Shown here: positions 27,499-36,257 of the stretch, one piece after another | How the letters are laid out: each line of letters starts with the position of its first letter | Numbering within the stretch: position 1 is the stretch's first letter | DNA from: JBBRHQ01 sp963781345 | GTDB lineage: Bacteria; Actinomycetota; Thermoleophilia; Solirubrobacterales; 70-9 | DNA length: 64,000 bases | Reading direction: 5' to 3' | Assembly: GCA_963781345.1 (NCBI GenBank) | Contig: CAWAFQ010000005.1 | Span: forward strand, 186,001-250,000 | The notes under the pieces: generated by a model | Database searches by the model: none | What the model was told of the DNA's origin: nothing | Seen by the model: the letters and a program-made list of their open reading frames with translations, nothing else | Translations under genes and position numbers: made by a program

Positions 27499-29655
27499 CC
27501 TTGAGGCGGAAGGGGATCTGCCCCTTGAGGCCGACCGAGTCGGTGGCGGTGATGTAGACGATCTTCGTCTTCTGGCGGCGCGTTGCCCGGTAGCGCCAGC
27601 TGTAGGAGCCGCTGCCGGTCTTCGTCACCTTGCCGACCGAGGCCTTGAGCGTGACGATGTTGCCGTCGGGGTCACCGAACGTCCCGGTGACCTTCGCCTT
27701 CCCTCCGCGCTTGACCGTGACGTCAGCCTTGCGGACGTTGACGCTCGGGCGCTCGTTGCCCGATGCCGGGACGACCACCAGCTCGCTGAGCATCCCGTTG
27801 GTCGCGTGGAAGAAGATGTGGCAGTGGAAGAGCCAGCGCCCGAGCTCGCCACCGGCTGTCTTGCCGTCGGTCTGCGCGCGCTTGGTCGATCCTCACCCGG
27901 AAGGTGAGCGTGTATCCGGGCGGGATGTCGACGTTGTCGCGGAACTCGTGGAAGCGCCAGGTGTAGGTCGGGCTCGCCGCCTTGGTCAGGCTCAGCGGCT
28001 GGATCGAGAACCCGTGCAGGTGGAACGGGTGGTGGGCGCCGGTCTGGTTCTGGACGCTGAGCTCGAGTGTGTCGCCGACCTTTGCGTAGCGGCTCGAGCC
28101 GAGGTGCGGCGCGAGCATGTAGTCGCCGGCGACCTCGTGGGTTCCGAATACCCCGTCGATGCCGAGGTCGACCTGTCCATTCTGGCTCAGCTTGATGTTC
28201 TGAGCCGACATACCCAGCTTCGGATTGGCGAACGTCGCCGGGCTGAGCAGGGCTCCGGTGGCCGGCCCAAGCGCCGGCACCGGGTGGCCGGTGGCGGCGC
28301 GCAGAGCGGTGCCCGACGGCGGGAAGCCGGGGTTGCCCGTGCCGCCGGTGATCTTGTAGGCCGGCGTGACCTTCGAACCCTTGAGCTTGAAGTGCGCCAC
28401 CGGAACCGTCGGGATGTTCGAGAACCCGTTCCCGGTGCGGCTGTAGTCCTCGGTCCACATCGTCAGGACGCCGCTCGTCGGCGACGACGGAATCGCAGCG
28501 ACGACGTCGGCGCGGCTGCCGGGAGGCATCAGGATCTCGCCTGAGTCGTACTTGGTGTCGAAGGTCCCCTGAAGGCCGCCCTCGAGGACGGCGTAGTCGA
28601 GCAGCCCTCCCTCGCTGCCTACCCGCACCAGGGGCACCTGGGCACCGCTCGGCGTGGTCAGGCGCAGGCGCATGTAGCGGATCGCGGAGGCGTTCAGCAG
28701 CACCAGCCGCAGTCCCTGGCCGGGGCGGACATCGAGAGTCTTTGCGCCGGGGCCAAGCGCGCCCGGCGCCGATGGCGTCCCGGCGCGACCGCCGACGTTT
28801 CGGCCGTTGGTGAGGACGGTCTGGCCCTCGTTGACCCGGCCGGCGTGAAGGGCGGTCTGGATGTTGGGGATGTCCCCGGCGGCGAACGGGCCCCGCAGCG
28901 AGCCGTCCTCGTCAATCGGGTAGGGGTTGGCCGGGGGCCCTGCCAGGCCGGGGCCCTCGCAGAGGTTCTTCGGCGTCGGGGGTGCCTGCGCGGGGAGCGC
29001 ACCGCCGCCGACCCAGGGGGCCGTCGGCGAGTAGGTCGCAGCGTCGTTGGTCCCGGGCGTCCTTGCATACCGTGGTGTCGCTGAGCACCATCACCCTGGT
29101 GTTGGCCGCCGGCGGCAGGACCCCTGAGGCCCGCAGGGCGTCGCCGTTGGGATCCTTGACGATGATCGCCCCGTAGAGGCCCTTGAAGACCTGGTTGGTC
29201 GAGGAGTGGTGGTGGGGGTGGTACCAGAAGATCCCGGGGCGGGTGACCTTGAACTTGTAGAGGAAGCTGCCGCCGGGGGGGACCTGGTTCTGGGTGAAGG
29301 GAGTGCCGTCTACCTCGTTGGGAAGCTCGATGCCGTGCCAGTGCAGCCCGCTCACCTCGTCGAGCTTGTTCTGGTAGTGGACGATCACCGTGTCGCCGAC
29401 CTTGAGGCTGAAGGTCGGGCCGGGGATCTGGCCGTTGATGGTCTCCGCCCGCGCCGTTACGCCGTTGCCGACGTTGACGGTCGCGTTCTTGGCAACCAGG
29501 GTCGTCTCGACGATGCGCGGGTCGGAGTTGGTGTCGACCACCTTCGGGGTGGTGTAGGGGTCGCCGCCCGAGGTCGCCTGCACCGAGGAGCGGATGGCGA
29601 TCAGGGAGATCAGGGCCAGCGCCGCCAGGGCGGCACCGAAGATCAGCAGCCTCAT
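27482..29655 (-). pseudogene. Multicopper oxidase with C-terminal Ig-like extension, two frameshifts
   Basis: About 724 aa if two indels are bridged (near 29060 and 27880). N-terminal anchor or signal MRLLIFGAALAALALISLIA. Copper ligands are all present: HWHG (about residue 105), YHPHHH (about 146-150), HPFHLHGF in the middle segment and HCHIFFH in the last frame. A PKD/Ig-like domain follows (ADVTVKRGGKAKVTGTFGD). The family oxidises Cu(I), Mn, phenols or other substrates with O2. It lies downstream of CopC-CopD genes, so copper handling is likely. Length is 3n+2, fitting two extra bases; intact motifs on both sides suggest consensus errors. GTG or TTG starts near 29700 are alternatives. Confidence 0.75.
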
Positions 29656-29794
29656 CGGCCCGCTGCTATTTGCAATCGGCCTCTGCACTCGCTCCCTCAA
29701 GTCCACTCCCTCTTTGGCCGCGACCGGGTGCCGCCCACTGCGACAAGCCGCACGCGCAGCATACCGCCCCCGGGTCCGGGTTTGCAACCCTTCC

Positions 29795-31747
29795 TCAGCC
29801 CGGGATTTCGAGGGCGAAGACCCCCCTCAGGCGCGTGCCGTCGCTGGTCCGGGCGACGACGGCGATCGTGAAGGGGCCGGCGGCGAGGTCGATGTCGGCG
29901 ACAAACCGCCCGGAACCCAGCCGGCGAAGCGGCTGCTGGCGCGTGGGACCGTCACCCGCCGCCGCGGTGACGACGATCTCGTCAACGTGAGAGACGTTCT
30001 CGAATGCCGTGTAGACGGTCACCTCGACCTCGCTTGGTCCGGGGCGCTCGGGGTCGGGCGAGATTCGCAGGTAACCGATTCCCCCGACCTGCATCGTGTA
30101 CTTCGGTGGACGGCCGGGGATGCGCTGGACCGAGACGAAGTACTTCGTCCCAGGAACGTCCAACTCCAGCGGAACCGCCTTCACCTGGCTGCCGCGCTCG
30201 ATCAGCGCGGTCACCTCCCAGCGGCCGGGGAATGCCAGGTTCGCGCCCGATCCCGCGAAAGATCCGTCCGCGAGCCGGTGAAGCTCCAGCGAGGAGGGCT
30301 CGACACCGGGGTCGTCGAGTGGCGTGAACCGCAGGCTGATCCGCTGCGCCCCGACGGGATCCCCGCTGTCGTAGTCGTCGGCCTCGACGAGGAAGCGGTT
30401 GGGACCCGGACGCTGCGACGCGGTCGCCAGATCCACCCGCACGCTGGTTCCGAAGTCCGAGCCTGAGGCGGAGAGCCCGGGGGCCGGCTGCGGCTGACCC
30501 CCCACCGGCGGCGCCAGGGACCCGAGCAGGGCGGCCACGGCGAGCGCCACCGCGGCGAGGGCCAACTCGACCCTCGCGCCACGCCGGAGCGGACCCAGGT
30601 CCTCGGCCGCAGCCGGCACCCGCCTGCGGTTGCGCGCGGCGAGCCCGGCGATGATTGCGATCAGGGCGATCTTGGCCAGCACGGCCCGCCCATATCCGCT
30701 GGTCACGAGCTCACCGACGGATGTGAGCTCGTCTATCGCCCGCACCGTCCCGGTGACGACCACGATCACCAGCGTCGCCGCGGCGACGACGGCGAAGCGA
30801 CGAACCGATGCCGCCTTCTCGGCAGAGGGCTCGCCGCGAACGCCGAGCAGCAGCGCGGCGAGCCCGCCGAACCACACGCCCGCGGCGGCGAAGTGCGCGA
30901 CCTGGGCCAAGATCGTCAGCGACGATGGCCATGCGCCGGCCGCGGCATGCCCGGCGCCCACATGGACTGAGACCGCGGCGAGCGCGGCGAGCGCGGCGGC
31001 GAGCATCGCCCAGCGGCGGAGCGCCGGCAAGCGCCATGCGAGCAAGAGGGCCGCGCCGGCTGCGAGCACGGCGACGGCGCGCCAGATCAGTGCCCGGCCC
31101 ACGGAGGTGTCGAACAGCGCGGAGAAGGAGGAGCCGGCAGCTATGCGCTGGGCCTCTGCGAGCAGCAGGACCCCGACGAAGGATGCGCCCCAGCCGCCGG
31201 CGGCGAGCGCCAGGTCACTCCCCCCCGCCCCCCCGAACCGGGCGACGGTGGCGACGGCGGCTCCGAGCAGCACGACGAGACCGACCAGGAGGATCCACCG
31301 GGCCACGCCCTCCAGCCAGGAGCTGTCCGATGTCGTGGTCGTCGTCGTCACCGCCGCCCCGCCGGTCGGCGAGACTCCGACCCCGAACCCATACGTGCCC
31401 GAGGTCGCGTGGCCGTCCTCCGCCGAGACCACCCGCCAGCTGACCGTGTAGGTCCCGCGGCCGAGCGGTCTCACGGGGATGGTGAGCGAGTGCTGGTCCG
31501 CACCCGTGGCGAGGGGGGACCCGCTCTGGTAAGCAGCGCCGCCTGAGTCGAGCACACGGATCTCCGACAGCGAGGGCTCGGGGCGCTCGGAGAAAGCCAG
31601 TCTGACCGTCGGCGGGGTGGCGTCCAGCGTCGCGCCGGGAGCGGGGTCGGCAGCGACCAACCCCGCGTGAGCCCACGCTCGCTGAGTTCCCACCCCGCCC
31701 AGCAGGGCGATCGCAAGCAGAAGGGCGGCGGCGCGGCGGATCGGCAC
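29795..31747 (-). CDS. CopC-CopD fusion copper-resistance protein with C-terminal YtkA-like domain
   Basis: About 650 aa from GTG 31747, placed 10 nt after the preceding stop. Signal IRRAAALLLAIALLGGVGTQ then AWA-HAG, which puts the copper-binding His at the mature N-terminus as in CopC. CopC domain to about residue 125 (ending EDGHATSGTYGFGV). Eight or so membrane helices of CopD follow (VAHFAAAGVWFGGLAALLLG is diagnostic). The last 200 aa form soluble YtkA/FixH-like beta domains (FPGRWEVTALIERG). Likely binds and imports or buffers copper for the downstream oxidase. Confidence 0.88.
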   Translation of the reverse strand: MPIRRAAALLLAIALLGGVGTQRAWAHAGLVAADPAPGATLDATPPTVRLAFSERPEPSLSEIRVLDSGGAAYQSGSPLATGADQHSLTIPVRPLGRGTYTVSWRVVSAEDGHATSGTYGFGVGVSPTGGAAVTTTTTTSDSSWLEGVARWILLVGLVVLLGAAVATVARFGGAGGSDLALAAGGWGASFVGVLLLAEAQRIAAGSSFSALFDTSVGRALIWRAVAVLAAGAALLLAWRLPALRRWAMLAAALAALAAVSVHVGAGHAAAGAWPSSLTILAQVAHFAAAGVWFGGLAALLLGVRGEPSAEKAASVRRFAVVAAATLVIVVVTGTVRAIDELTSVGELVTSGYGRAVLAKIALIAIIAGLAARNRRRVPAAAEDLGPLRRGARVELALAAVALAVAALLGSLAPPVGGQPQPAPGLSASGSDFGTSVRVDLATASQRPGPNRFLVEADDYDSGDPVGAQRISLRFTPLDDPGVEPSSLELHRLADGSFAGSGANLAFPGRWEVTALIERGSQVKAVPLELDVPGTKYFVSVQRIPGRPPKYTMQVGGIGYLRISPDPERPGPSEVEVTVYTAFENVSHVDEIVVTAAAGDGPTRQQPLRRLGSGRFVADIDLAAGPFTIAVVARTSDGTRLRGVFALEIPG

Positions 31748-31757
31748 CTGAAACCGT

Positions 31758-32378
31758 TTAGTCGCTCTTGTCGGGGGTCCGCAGTCCGAGCACGAGCGCG
31801 ACCGCGAGAGCGATCGCGGCGAGAGCGATCGCGGCAATCGCAATCAGCCGCGCCTGATCCGCGGTGTCGCCCGACTGCTGGGCCCGGGGCAGCTCCCGGG
31901 AGAGCCGCTGGGCGATATCGGAGACCGGCGGGTCCTTGACTGGGAACTCGACCTCGGTGACGGGATCGACGCACTCGAATGTCGCCTCCGAGCAGGTCGC
32001 GGCCACCTCCACCGGGCGCCCCGCCAACTCGCCGCTGATCCGGAATGAGTACGTGCCGGGCCGGGTCGGCACCAGGGTGGCGCTGTAGGCGCCCGGGACC
32101 TCACCCGGAAGCAACGGCAACGTGACCCGGGCGGCGCCGAATGAGACCTGGGCATCGAGGGCGCCGGCGCCGGCGCTGACGGGCACCCCCGCGGCGTTGC
32201 TGACCTTGACATCGACGAAGTTCGCCGACCCCGCCAGCGCCGGCTCGCTTCCCCAGCCGAACTCGACCCGAAAGGGGCCGGAGGCCTTGGTCACGTGCGC
32301 CGACGCGGTTGCAGCGAGCAGAAGCTGCCCCGCCGCTGCGAGAACTACCAGCCACCCGACTCCTCTACGAAAACGCAT
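31758..32378 (-). CDS. Exported FixH/YtkA-like single-TM protein
   Basis: 206 aa. Signal peptide GWLVVLAAAGQLLLAATASA, with His at the mature N-terminus (AHVTKASGPF), then a beta-sandwich domain (GAYSATLVPTRPGTYSFRIS) resembling YtkA/FixH copper-related domains, and a C-terminal membrane helix (about residues 175-198, IAIAAIALAAIALAVALVLG). Two Cys (ATCSEATFECVD) could form a disulfide. ATG 32378 has GGGAGG upstream. First gene of the copper operon; probably presents copper or assists assembly. Specific role inferred from position. Confidence 0.75.
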   Translation of the reverse strand: MRFRRGVGWLVVLAAAGQLLLAATASAHVTKASGPFRVEFGWGSEPALAGSANFVDVKVSNAAGVPVSAGAGALDAQVSFGAARVTLPLLPGEVPGAYSATLVPTRPGTYSFRISGELAGRPVEVAATCSEATFECVDPVTEVEFPVKDPPVSDIAQRLSRELPRAQQSGDTADQARLIAIAAIALAAIALAVALVLGLRTPDKSD

Positions 32379-32548
32379 CTGCCTCCCTGTTCGTGGGCGC
32401 CGGAGCCAACCGGCCCCGGTCTCGAGGCCCAGAATCTACTCGCGCCCGCGGCTCGCGCCGCCCGATCGACGCCGTGACTTTCGCAATTGGTCCTTCAGCC
32501 TCCATCTCCCGCTCCTACCGGAGCGAGCCGGGTGGGTAGCGGTGGGGC

Positions 32549-33943
32549 TCAGGTCCGGACGGCGAGGGTTTCGGGCACTGGCCCGGAGTTCGGAAAGCCG
32601 TCCGACACGCTCGATGTGGCCGGGGACGGGGAAGAAGGTGCGACCTCCTCGGCCAGGTCCTCGGCCAGCGCCTCGACGACCCTCGGGTCGAACTGGGTGC
32701 CGGAGCAGCGCCGAAGCTCAGCAAGCGCCTGAGCGGGCTGCATCGCGGGACGGTAGGGCCGATTCGACGTCAGTGCGGCGTAGGCGACGCTGACCGCGAT
32801 GATCCGTGCCCCGAGAGGAATCGCCTCTCCGGCGAGGCGGTCCGGATAGCCGCTGCCGTCGAAGTGCTCGCGGCTCGACCGGACCAGGGTGGCGACGGGC
32901 GCCAGAGCGGGCGCGGCGGAGATGATCCCCGCTCCGGCCGGGGGGGCGCCCCGGATCAGCTCCGACTCGAGCATGCTCAGCGGTGTCTGCTTCTCGAGGA
33001 TCGCCTCCGGCACGGTCAGAAGGCCGATGTCCTGCAGCTCAGCGGCAAAGACGATGTCATCGAGCTGGTCGCGCTCGACGCCGAGCAGCCTTCCCAGCGA
33101 GATCGCACGGAAGGCGACGACGCGAAGGTGCGCGCGCAGCTCCGGCCGGCGGGCGCTGAGGACCGCCAGCAGAACGTCATGGACCTGGCGCTTGGCCGAC
33201 CGTCGCTGGCGCTGCTTGTGGGCGGCGAGCCTCTGGCCCGCTATCTGTATCGCGACGTCGGGGTCGGTGGCATCGTCGGGAACCGTCACCTCCCCGTGAG
33301 AACGGCTGATCGGGGTCTCGGCGCCGTCCTCGCCGGCGAAGGTCGAGATCGCGGTCACGATCTCGCCCCGCTGATGCTCGCTGGCGGGCACAAGGGCACA
33401 GAACTGGCTTCCGTCCACCCGGTATGCGGTTCCGCTCAGCTGCTCGACGACGCTGGCCGTCTGGCGCGCAAAGCCGCGCAGCAGCTCGTCGCCGGCCTCA
33501 TAGCCGAAGCGGTCTCGATAGGCCCTGAGCCCATCGAGCTCGAGTAGGACCAGCACCCGGCGGTCGCCCGGCGAGGCCAGCACGTTGGCAAGGTCATCCC
33601 GCAGCTGGAGGCGGTTCGCCAGGCCTGTGGTGGGGTCGCGCCGATCGTAGTCCTCGATCATCTTCGACTGCTTGCGGCCGCTTTGGAGCATCCAGGTGAG
33701 GACGCATGCGATCAGCGCGAGGCCGAGCAGGAAGAGGGGGAGGCTGATCTGCTTCTGCAGGTAGTTGAAGACGAGAAGCGCGATCGCGATCGCGGAGAAG
33801 ATGATCGGCGCGGCCACCGATCCCTCTGGGAAGAAGGAGGCCGCGCGCGCACGGGTGGAGGCCGCGCGGGCGGCCGACTCGGACGGCAGTGGCGCCTCCG
33901 CAGGCTCGCTCTCGACAGACTCCCAGACACTTCCGGCTTCCAT
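32549..33943 (-). CDS. Degenerate GGDEF plus HD-GYP domain protein
   Basis: 464 aa from ATG 33943, with AGGAGC 5 nt upstream. Two membrane helices (about residues 43-60 and 66-85). A GGDEF-like domain follows (about 100-240) in which the active-site loop reads VDGSQF instead of GGDEF. An HD-GYP-like domain (about 255-440) lacks the HD histidine (LQDIGLL) and the HHE metal ligands (RSSREHFDG), but keeps DGSGYPDRLAGEAIPL. Both synthase and phosphodiesterase activity are unlikely. It more likely acts as a c-di-GMP effector or scaffold. Confidence 0.8.
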   Translation of the reverse strand: MEAGSVWESVESEPAEAPLPSESAARAASTRARAASFFPEGSVAAPIIFSAIAIALLVFNYLQKQISLPLFLLGLALIACVLTWMLQSGRKQSKMIEDYDRRDPTTGLANRLQLRDDLANVLASPGDRRVLVLLELDGLRAYRDRFGYEAGDELLRGFARQTASVVEQLSGTAYRVDGSQFCALVPASEHQRGEIVTAISTFAGEDGAETPISRSHGEVTVPDDATDPDVAIQIAGQRLAAHKQRQRRSAKRQVHDVLLAVLSARRPELRAHLRVVAFRAISLGRLLGVERDQLDDIVFAAELQDIGLLTVPEAILEKQTPLSMLESELIRGAPPAGAGIISAAPALAPVATLVRSSREHFDGSGYPDRLAGEAIPLGARIIAVSVAYAALTSNRPYRPAMQPAQALAELRRCSGTQFDPRVVEALAEDLAEEVAPSSPSPATSSVSDGFPNSGPVPETLAVRT

Positions 33944-34131
33944 GTTGGCTCCTATCGGCCAAAATCGCCCGGATCTGCAGTCTCGATGGACTTTTGATGC
34001 ACGTGTTGCTGCACCTGCGAGCCCAAGGCGACGCGCCACCGGCACCTGTGAGTCTCATGCGCACGGTCGGAGCAGGCAATATGTTCAGTGGTGCTCCGTC
34101 TTCAATCGAGCCAACGAAAGGGAGAGATCAC

Positions 34132-34395
34132 TTGTTCGGTTTCATCATCTACGTCCTCTTCATCGGCATCATTGCCGGATATCTTGCGCGGCTGCTGGTC
34201 CCCGGCAAGGACGAGCTCGGCTTCTGGGCGACGGCGCTGCTTGGGATCGTCGGCAGCTTCATCGGCGGATTCCTCGGCTACCTGATCTTCAACCACGACC
34301 TCAGCGAGGGCGCGTTCCAGGCGTCGGGACTGTTCGGATCGGTGATTGGGGCGATCATCGCCCTGCTGATCTACCGCCAGACGCAGAAGACCTGA
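34132..34395 (+). CDS. GlsB/YeaQ/YmgE-family stress membrane protein
   Basis: 87 aa, three hydrophobic segments, TTG start 34132 after AAGGGAGAG. Family pattern: FGFIIYVLFIGIIAGYLARL, GFWATALLGIVGSFIGGFLG and a C-terminal VIGAIIALLIYRQ. Small inner-membrane proteins of this family rise in envelope or general stress; molecular action is unknown. The ORF is open upstream, but those residues overlap the divergent GGDEF gene and are not credible. Confidence 0.85.
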   Translation: MFGFIIYVLFIGIIAGYLARLLVPGKDELGFWATALLGIVGSFIGGFLGYLIFNHDLSEGAFQASGLFGSVIGAIIALLIYRQTQKT

Positions 34396-34511
34396 GGGCC
34401 GCGCCGCAAGGGCGGGCGCGGTGGGGACCGGGCGGCCGCGCATCGCCGCCGCACCCGATCCCCTACCGTTGCGCCGGACTTCAGAGAAATCCGGAAGGAG
34501 AACGCACACAG

Positions 34512-35342
34512 ATGGGACTACTGGACGGCAAGAGCGCGATCGTCACCGGCTCGGCCCGGGGCATCGGGCGCGCCACCGCTGAGCTTTTCGCGGCCGAGGG
34601 TGCGCGGGTGCTGATCAACGACCTCGACGGCGACGTCGCCGAGCAGACCGCCTCGGAGATCGACGGCGAGACGGCGGTCTTTGCCGGTGACCTGACCAAG
34701 CCCGAGGCGGCCGACGACCTCGTCGCAGCCGCGCTCGACGCCTTCGGCTCGGTCGACATCGCCGTCAACAACGCCGGCTACACCTGGGACGGGGTCGTGC
34801 ACCGGATGAGCGACGAGCAGTTCCAGGCGATGCTCGACATCCACACGATCGTCCCCTTCCGGGTGACGCGCGCTCTCGCCCCCCACTGGCGCGAGGCGGC
34901 GAAGGCCGAGGCCGCCGAGGGCAACGAGGTCTTTCGCAAGCTGATCAACGTCTCCTCGGTCTCGGGGACGATGGGCAACGCGGGCCAGGCCAACTACTCG
35001 GCGGCGAAGGCCGGCGTGGTCGGGCTGACGAAGACGCTGGCGAAGGAGTGGGGCCAGTTCAAGATCAATGTCAACGCAGTCGCCTTCGGCTTCGTCGAGA
35101 CCCGCCTCACCGGCGCCAAGGAGGCGGGCGGGAAGATGACCGCACCCGGCGGCGAGGAGATCGAACTCGGCATCCCCGAGCAGATGCGCGCGATGGCGAA
35201 GATGGTGATTCCGCTCGGGCGCGCCGCGCAGCCCGAGGAGGCCGCGGGGCCGGTGCTGTTCCTGGCCTCGGGGCTGGCGAACTACGTGCATGGGCAGGTT
35301 CTCAACGTGACCGGTGGTCAGTTCGGGGGGATGTACACGTAG
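34512..35342 (+). CDS. Short-chain dehydrogenase/reductase (3-oxoacyl-ACP reductase-like)
   Basis: 276 aa from ATG 34512 with GGAAGGAG 12 nt upstream. Classical SDR: TGSARGIGRA cofactor motif, NNAGYTWDG, catalytic Ser in NVSSVSGTMG, and YSAAK (about residue 160). The extra loop (WREAAKAEAAEGNEV) places it near FabG-like and 17-beta-hydroxysteroid dehydrogenase 4-type bacterial enzymes. It probably reduces or oxidises a 3-hydroxyacyl substrate using NAD(P). A strong terminator follows. Confidence 0.88.
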   Translation: MGLLDGKSAIVTGSARGIGRATAELFAAEGARVLINDLDGDVAEQTASEIDGETAVFAGDLTKPEAADDLVAAALDAFGSVDIAVNNAGYTWDGVVHRMSDEQFQAMLDIHTIVPFRVTRALAPHWREAAKAEAAEGNEVFRKLINVSSVSGTMGNAGQANYSAAKAGVVGLTKTLAKEWGQFKINVNAVAFGFVETRLTGAKEAGGKMTAPGGEEIELGIPEQMRAMAKMVIPLGRAAQPEEAAGPVLFLASGLANYVHGQVLNVTGGQFGGMYT

Positions 35343-35369
35343 GGCTGCTGAAGTGCCGATGCTGTGCGA

Positions 35370-35400
35370 GGGCCCGCCGAGCGGCGGGCCCTTCTCGTTC
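35370..35400 (+). terminator. Rho-independent terminator after SDR gene
   Basis: GGGCCCGCC-GAGC-GGCGGGCCC is a perfect 9-bp stem with a tetraloop (35370-35391), followed by TTCTCGTTC. It lies 28 nt after the stop at 35342. Confidence 0.8.
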
Positions 35401-35461
35401 CGGGGGGCGAACTCGAGCGGCTGGGCGCTCGGATGGGGATGGGTGGCCTTCTTGGTACCGC

Positions 35462-35467
35462 TAGCAT
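35462..35467 (+). promoter_or_regulatory. -10-like TAGCAT before VapB-like ATG at 35474
   Basis: TAGCAT ends 6 nt before the ATG. The only SD-like run (GAGGAGG) is inside the gene, so this looks leaderless. Confidence 0.4.
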
Positions 35468-35473
35468 GATGGC

Positions 35474-35731
35474 ATGGCAATGAGGAGGTTCATGGTCCAG
35501 GCCGACGAGGAGTTGATCGAGCGCACCAAGAGGCGGGCGGCCGAGCGCGGGATCTCCCTCGCGCAACTGGTTCGCGAGTCGCTGGAGCGGGAGGTCGGCG
35601 ATGTGCGGCAGCCCCCCTTTTCGATCATCGGACGGTATGCGTCTTCAGGGCCCGCCGATGCGAAAGCGGATACCGAGCGCGGAGCCGTGCCCGCGGTCTC
35701 CTCGCCGTCGTCTGACCCGCCGGAGGACTAG
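35474..35731 (+). CDS. VapB-like ribbon-helix-helix antitoxin
   Basis: 85 aa. The N-terminal RHH motif (RRFMVQADEELIERTKRRAA then ERGISLAQLVRESLE, residues 4-40) matches CopG/VapB DNA-binding antitoxins. The C-terminal half is low complexity and likely disordered until it binds the toxin. ATG 35474 is preferred because of the TAGCAT box; ATG 35492 follows GAGGAGG too closely. The stop is directly followed by the PIN toxin gene, so the pair forms one module that would repress itself. Confidence 0.82.
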   Translation: MAMRRFMVQADEELIERTKRRAAERGISLAQLVRESLEREVGDVRQPPFSIIGRYASSGPADAKADTERGAVPAVSSPSSDPPED

Positions 35732-36151
35732 CTGGCGCTGGTCATCGACACCGGCCCACTCCTGGCCTCGATCGACCGCAACGATCGCCGCCACTCGGCC
35801 TCTGCGAAGTTGATGGCGGACCCTCCGGGCCGGCGAGTCGTTCCGTCGCCCGTACTTGTAGAGGTCGATTACTTCCTGCGCAACCGCGTCGGACCCCACG
35901 TGCTTCCGGACCTCCTCGGCCAGATCCTCTCCGGCGCGATCGAAATCGAGGACCTGAGGCCCTCCGACTACGAGAGGGTGCGCGAAATCCAAACCACCTA
36001 CGACGACTCGGGCGTGGGCTTCGTCGATGCCGCCGTGCTGGCGATCGTCGAGCGCCTAGGCGAGCCAAAGCTCGCAACCCTCGACCACCGCCACTTCACC
36101 CTGATGCGCCCACGCCACGTCGACTCGCTCGAGTTGCTGCCGACGCTGTGA
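35732..36151 (+). CDS. VapC-like PIN-domain toxin with CTG start
   Basis: 139 aa PIN RNase. Four acidic residues are in place: D6 (ALVIDTGPLL), E44 (PVLVEVDYF), D99 (GFVDAAVL) and D118 (ATLDHRHF). The frame begins at CTG 35732, directly after the antitoxin stop, with GGAGG 5 nt upstream; another CTG is at 35738. Starting at the first ATG (near 35810) would delete the first catalytic Asp and strand 1. Tight spacing suggests coupled translation. It would cleave RNA when the antitoxin is lost. Confidence 0.85.
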   Translation: MALVIDTGPLLASIDRNDRRHSASAKLMADPPGRRVVPSPVLVEVDYFLRNRVGPHVLPDLLGQILSGAIEIEDLRPSDYERVREIQTTYDDSGVGFVDAAVLAIVERLGEPKLATLDHRHFTLMRPRHVDSLELLPTL

Positions 36152-36205
36152 GCTGAAGGGACGCCCTCGTCGCGCGCGATACGGGTTCGGCGATAAACCG
36201 AAGGG

Positions 36206-36221
36206 CCAGTACGAGTACTGG
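36206..36221. terminator. Inverted repeat between convergent genes
   Basis: CCAGTAC-GA-GTACTGG is a perfect 7-bp stem in the 106-nt gap between the convergent toxin and SDR genes. TTCGG/CCGAA flanks at 36185-36202. Possibly a bidirectional terminator; no T-run. Confidence 0.35.
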
Positions 36222-36257
36222 GCGGCTCGGCGAACTCGCATTCAGGCCTCCGCCGCG

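Noticed and set aside
35810..36151. PIN toxin starting at ATG near 35810
   Set aside because: This would remove the first strand and catalytic Asp, which are present upstream in the same frame from CTG 35732.
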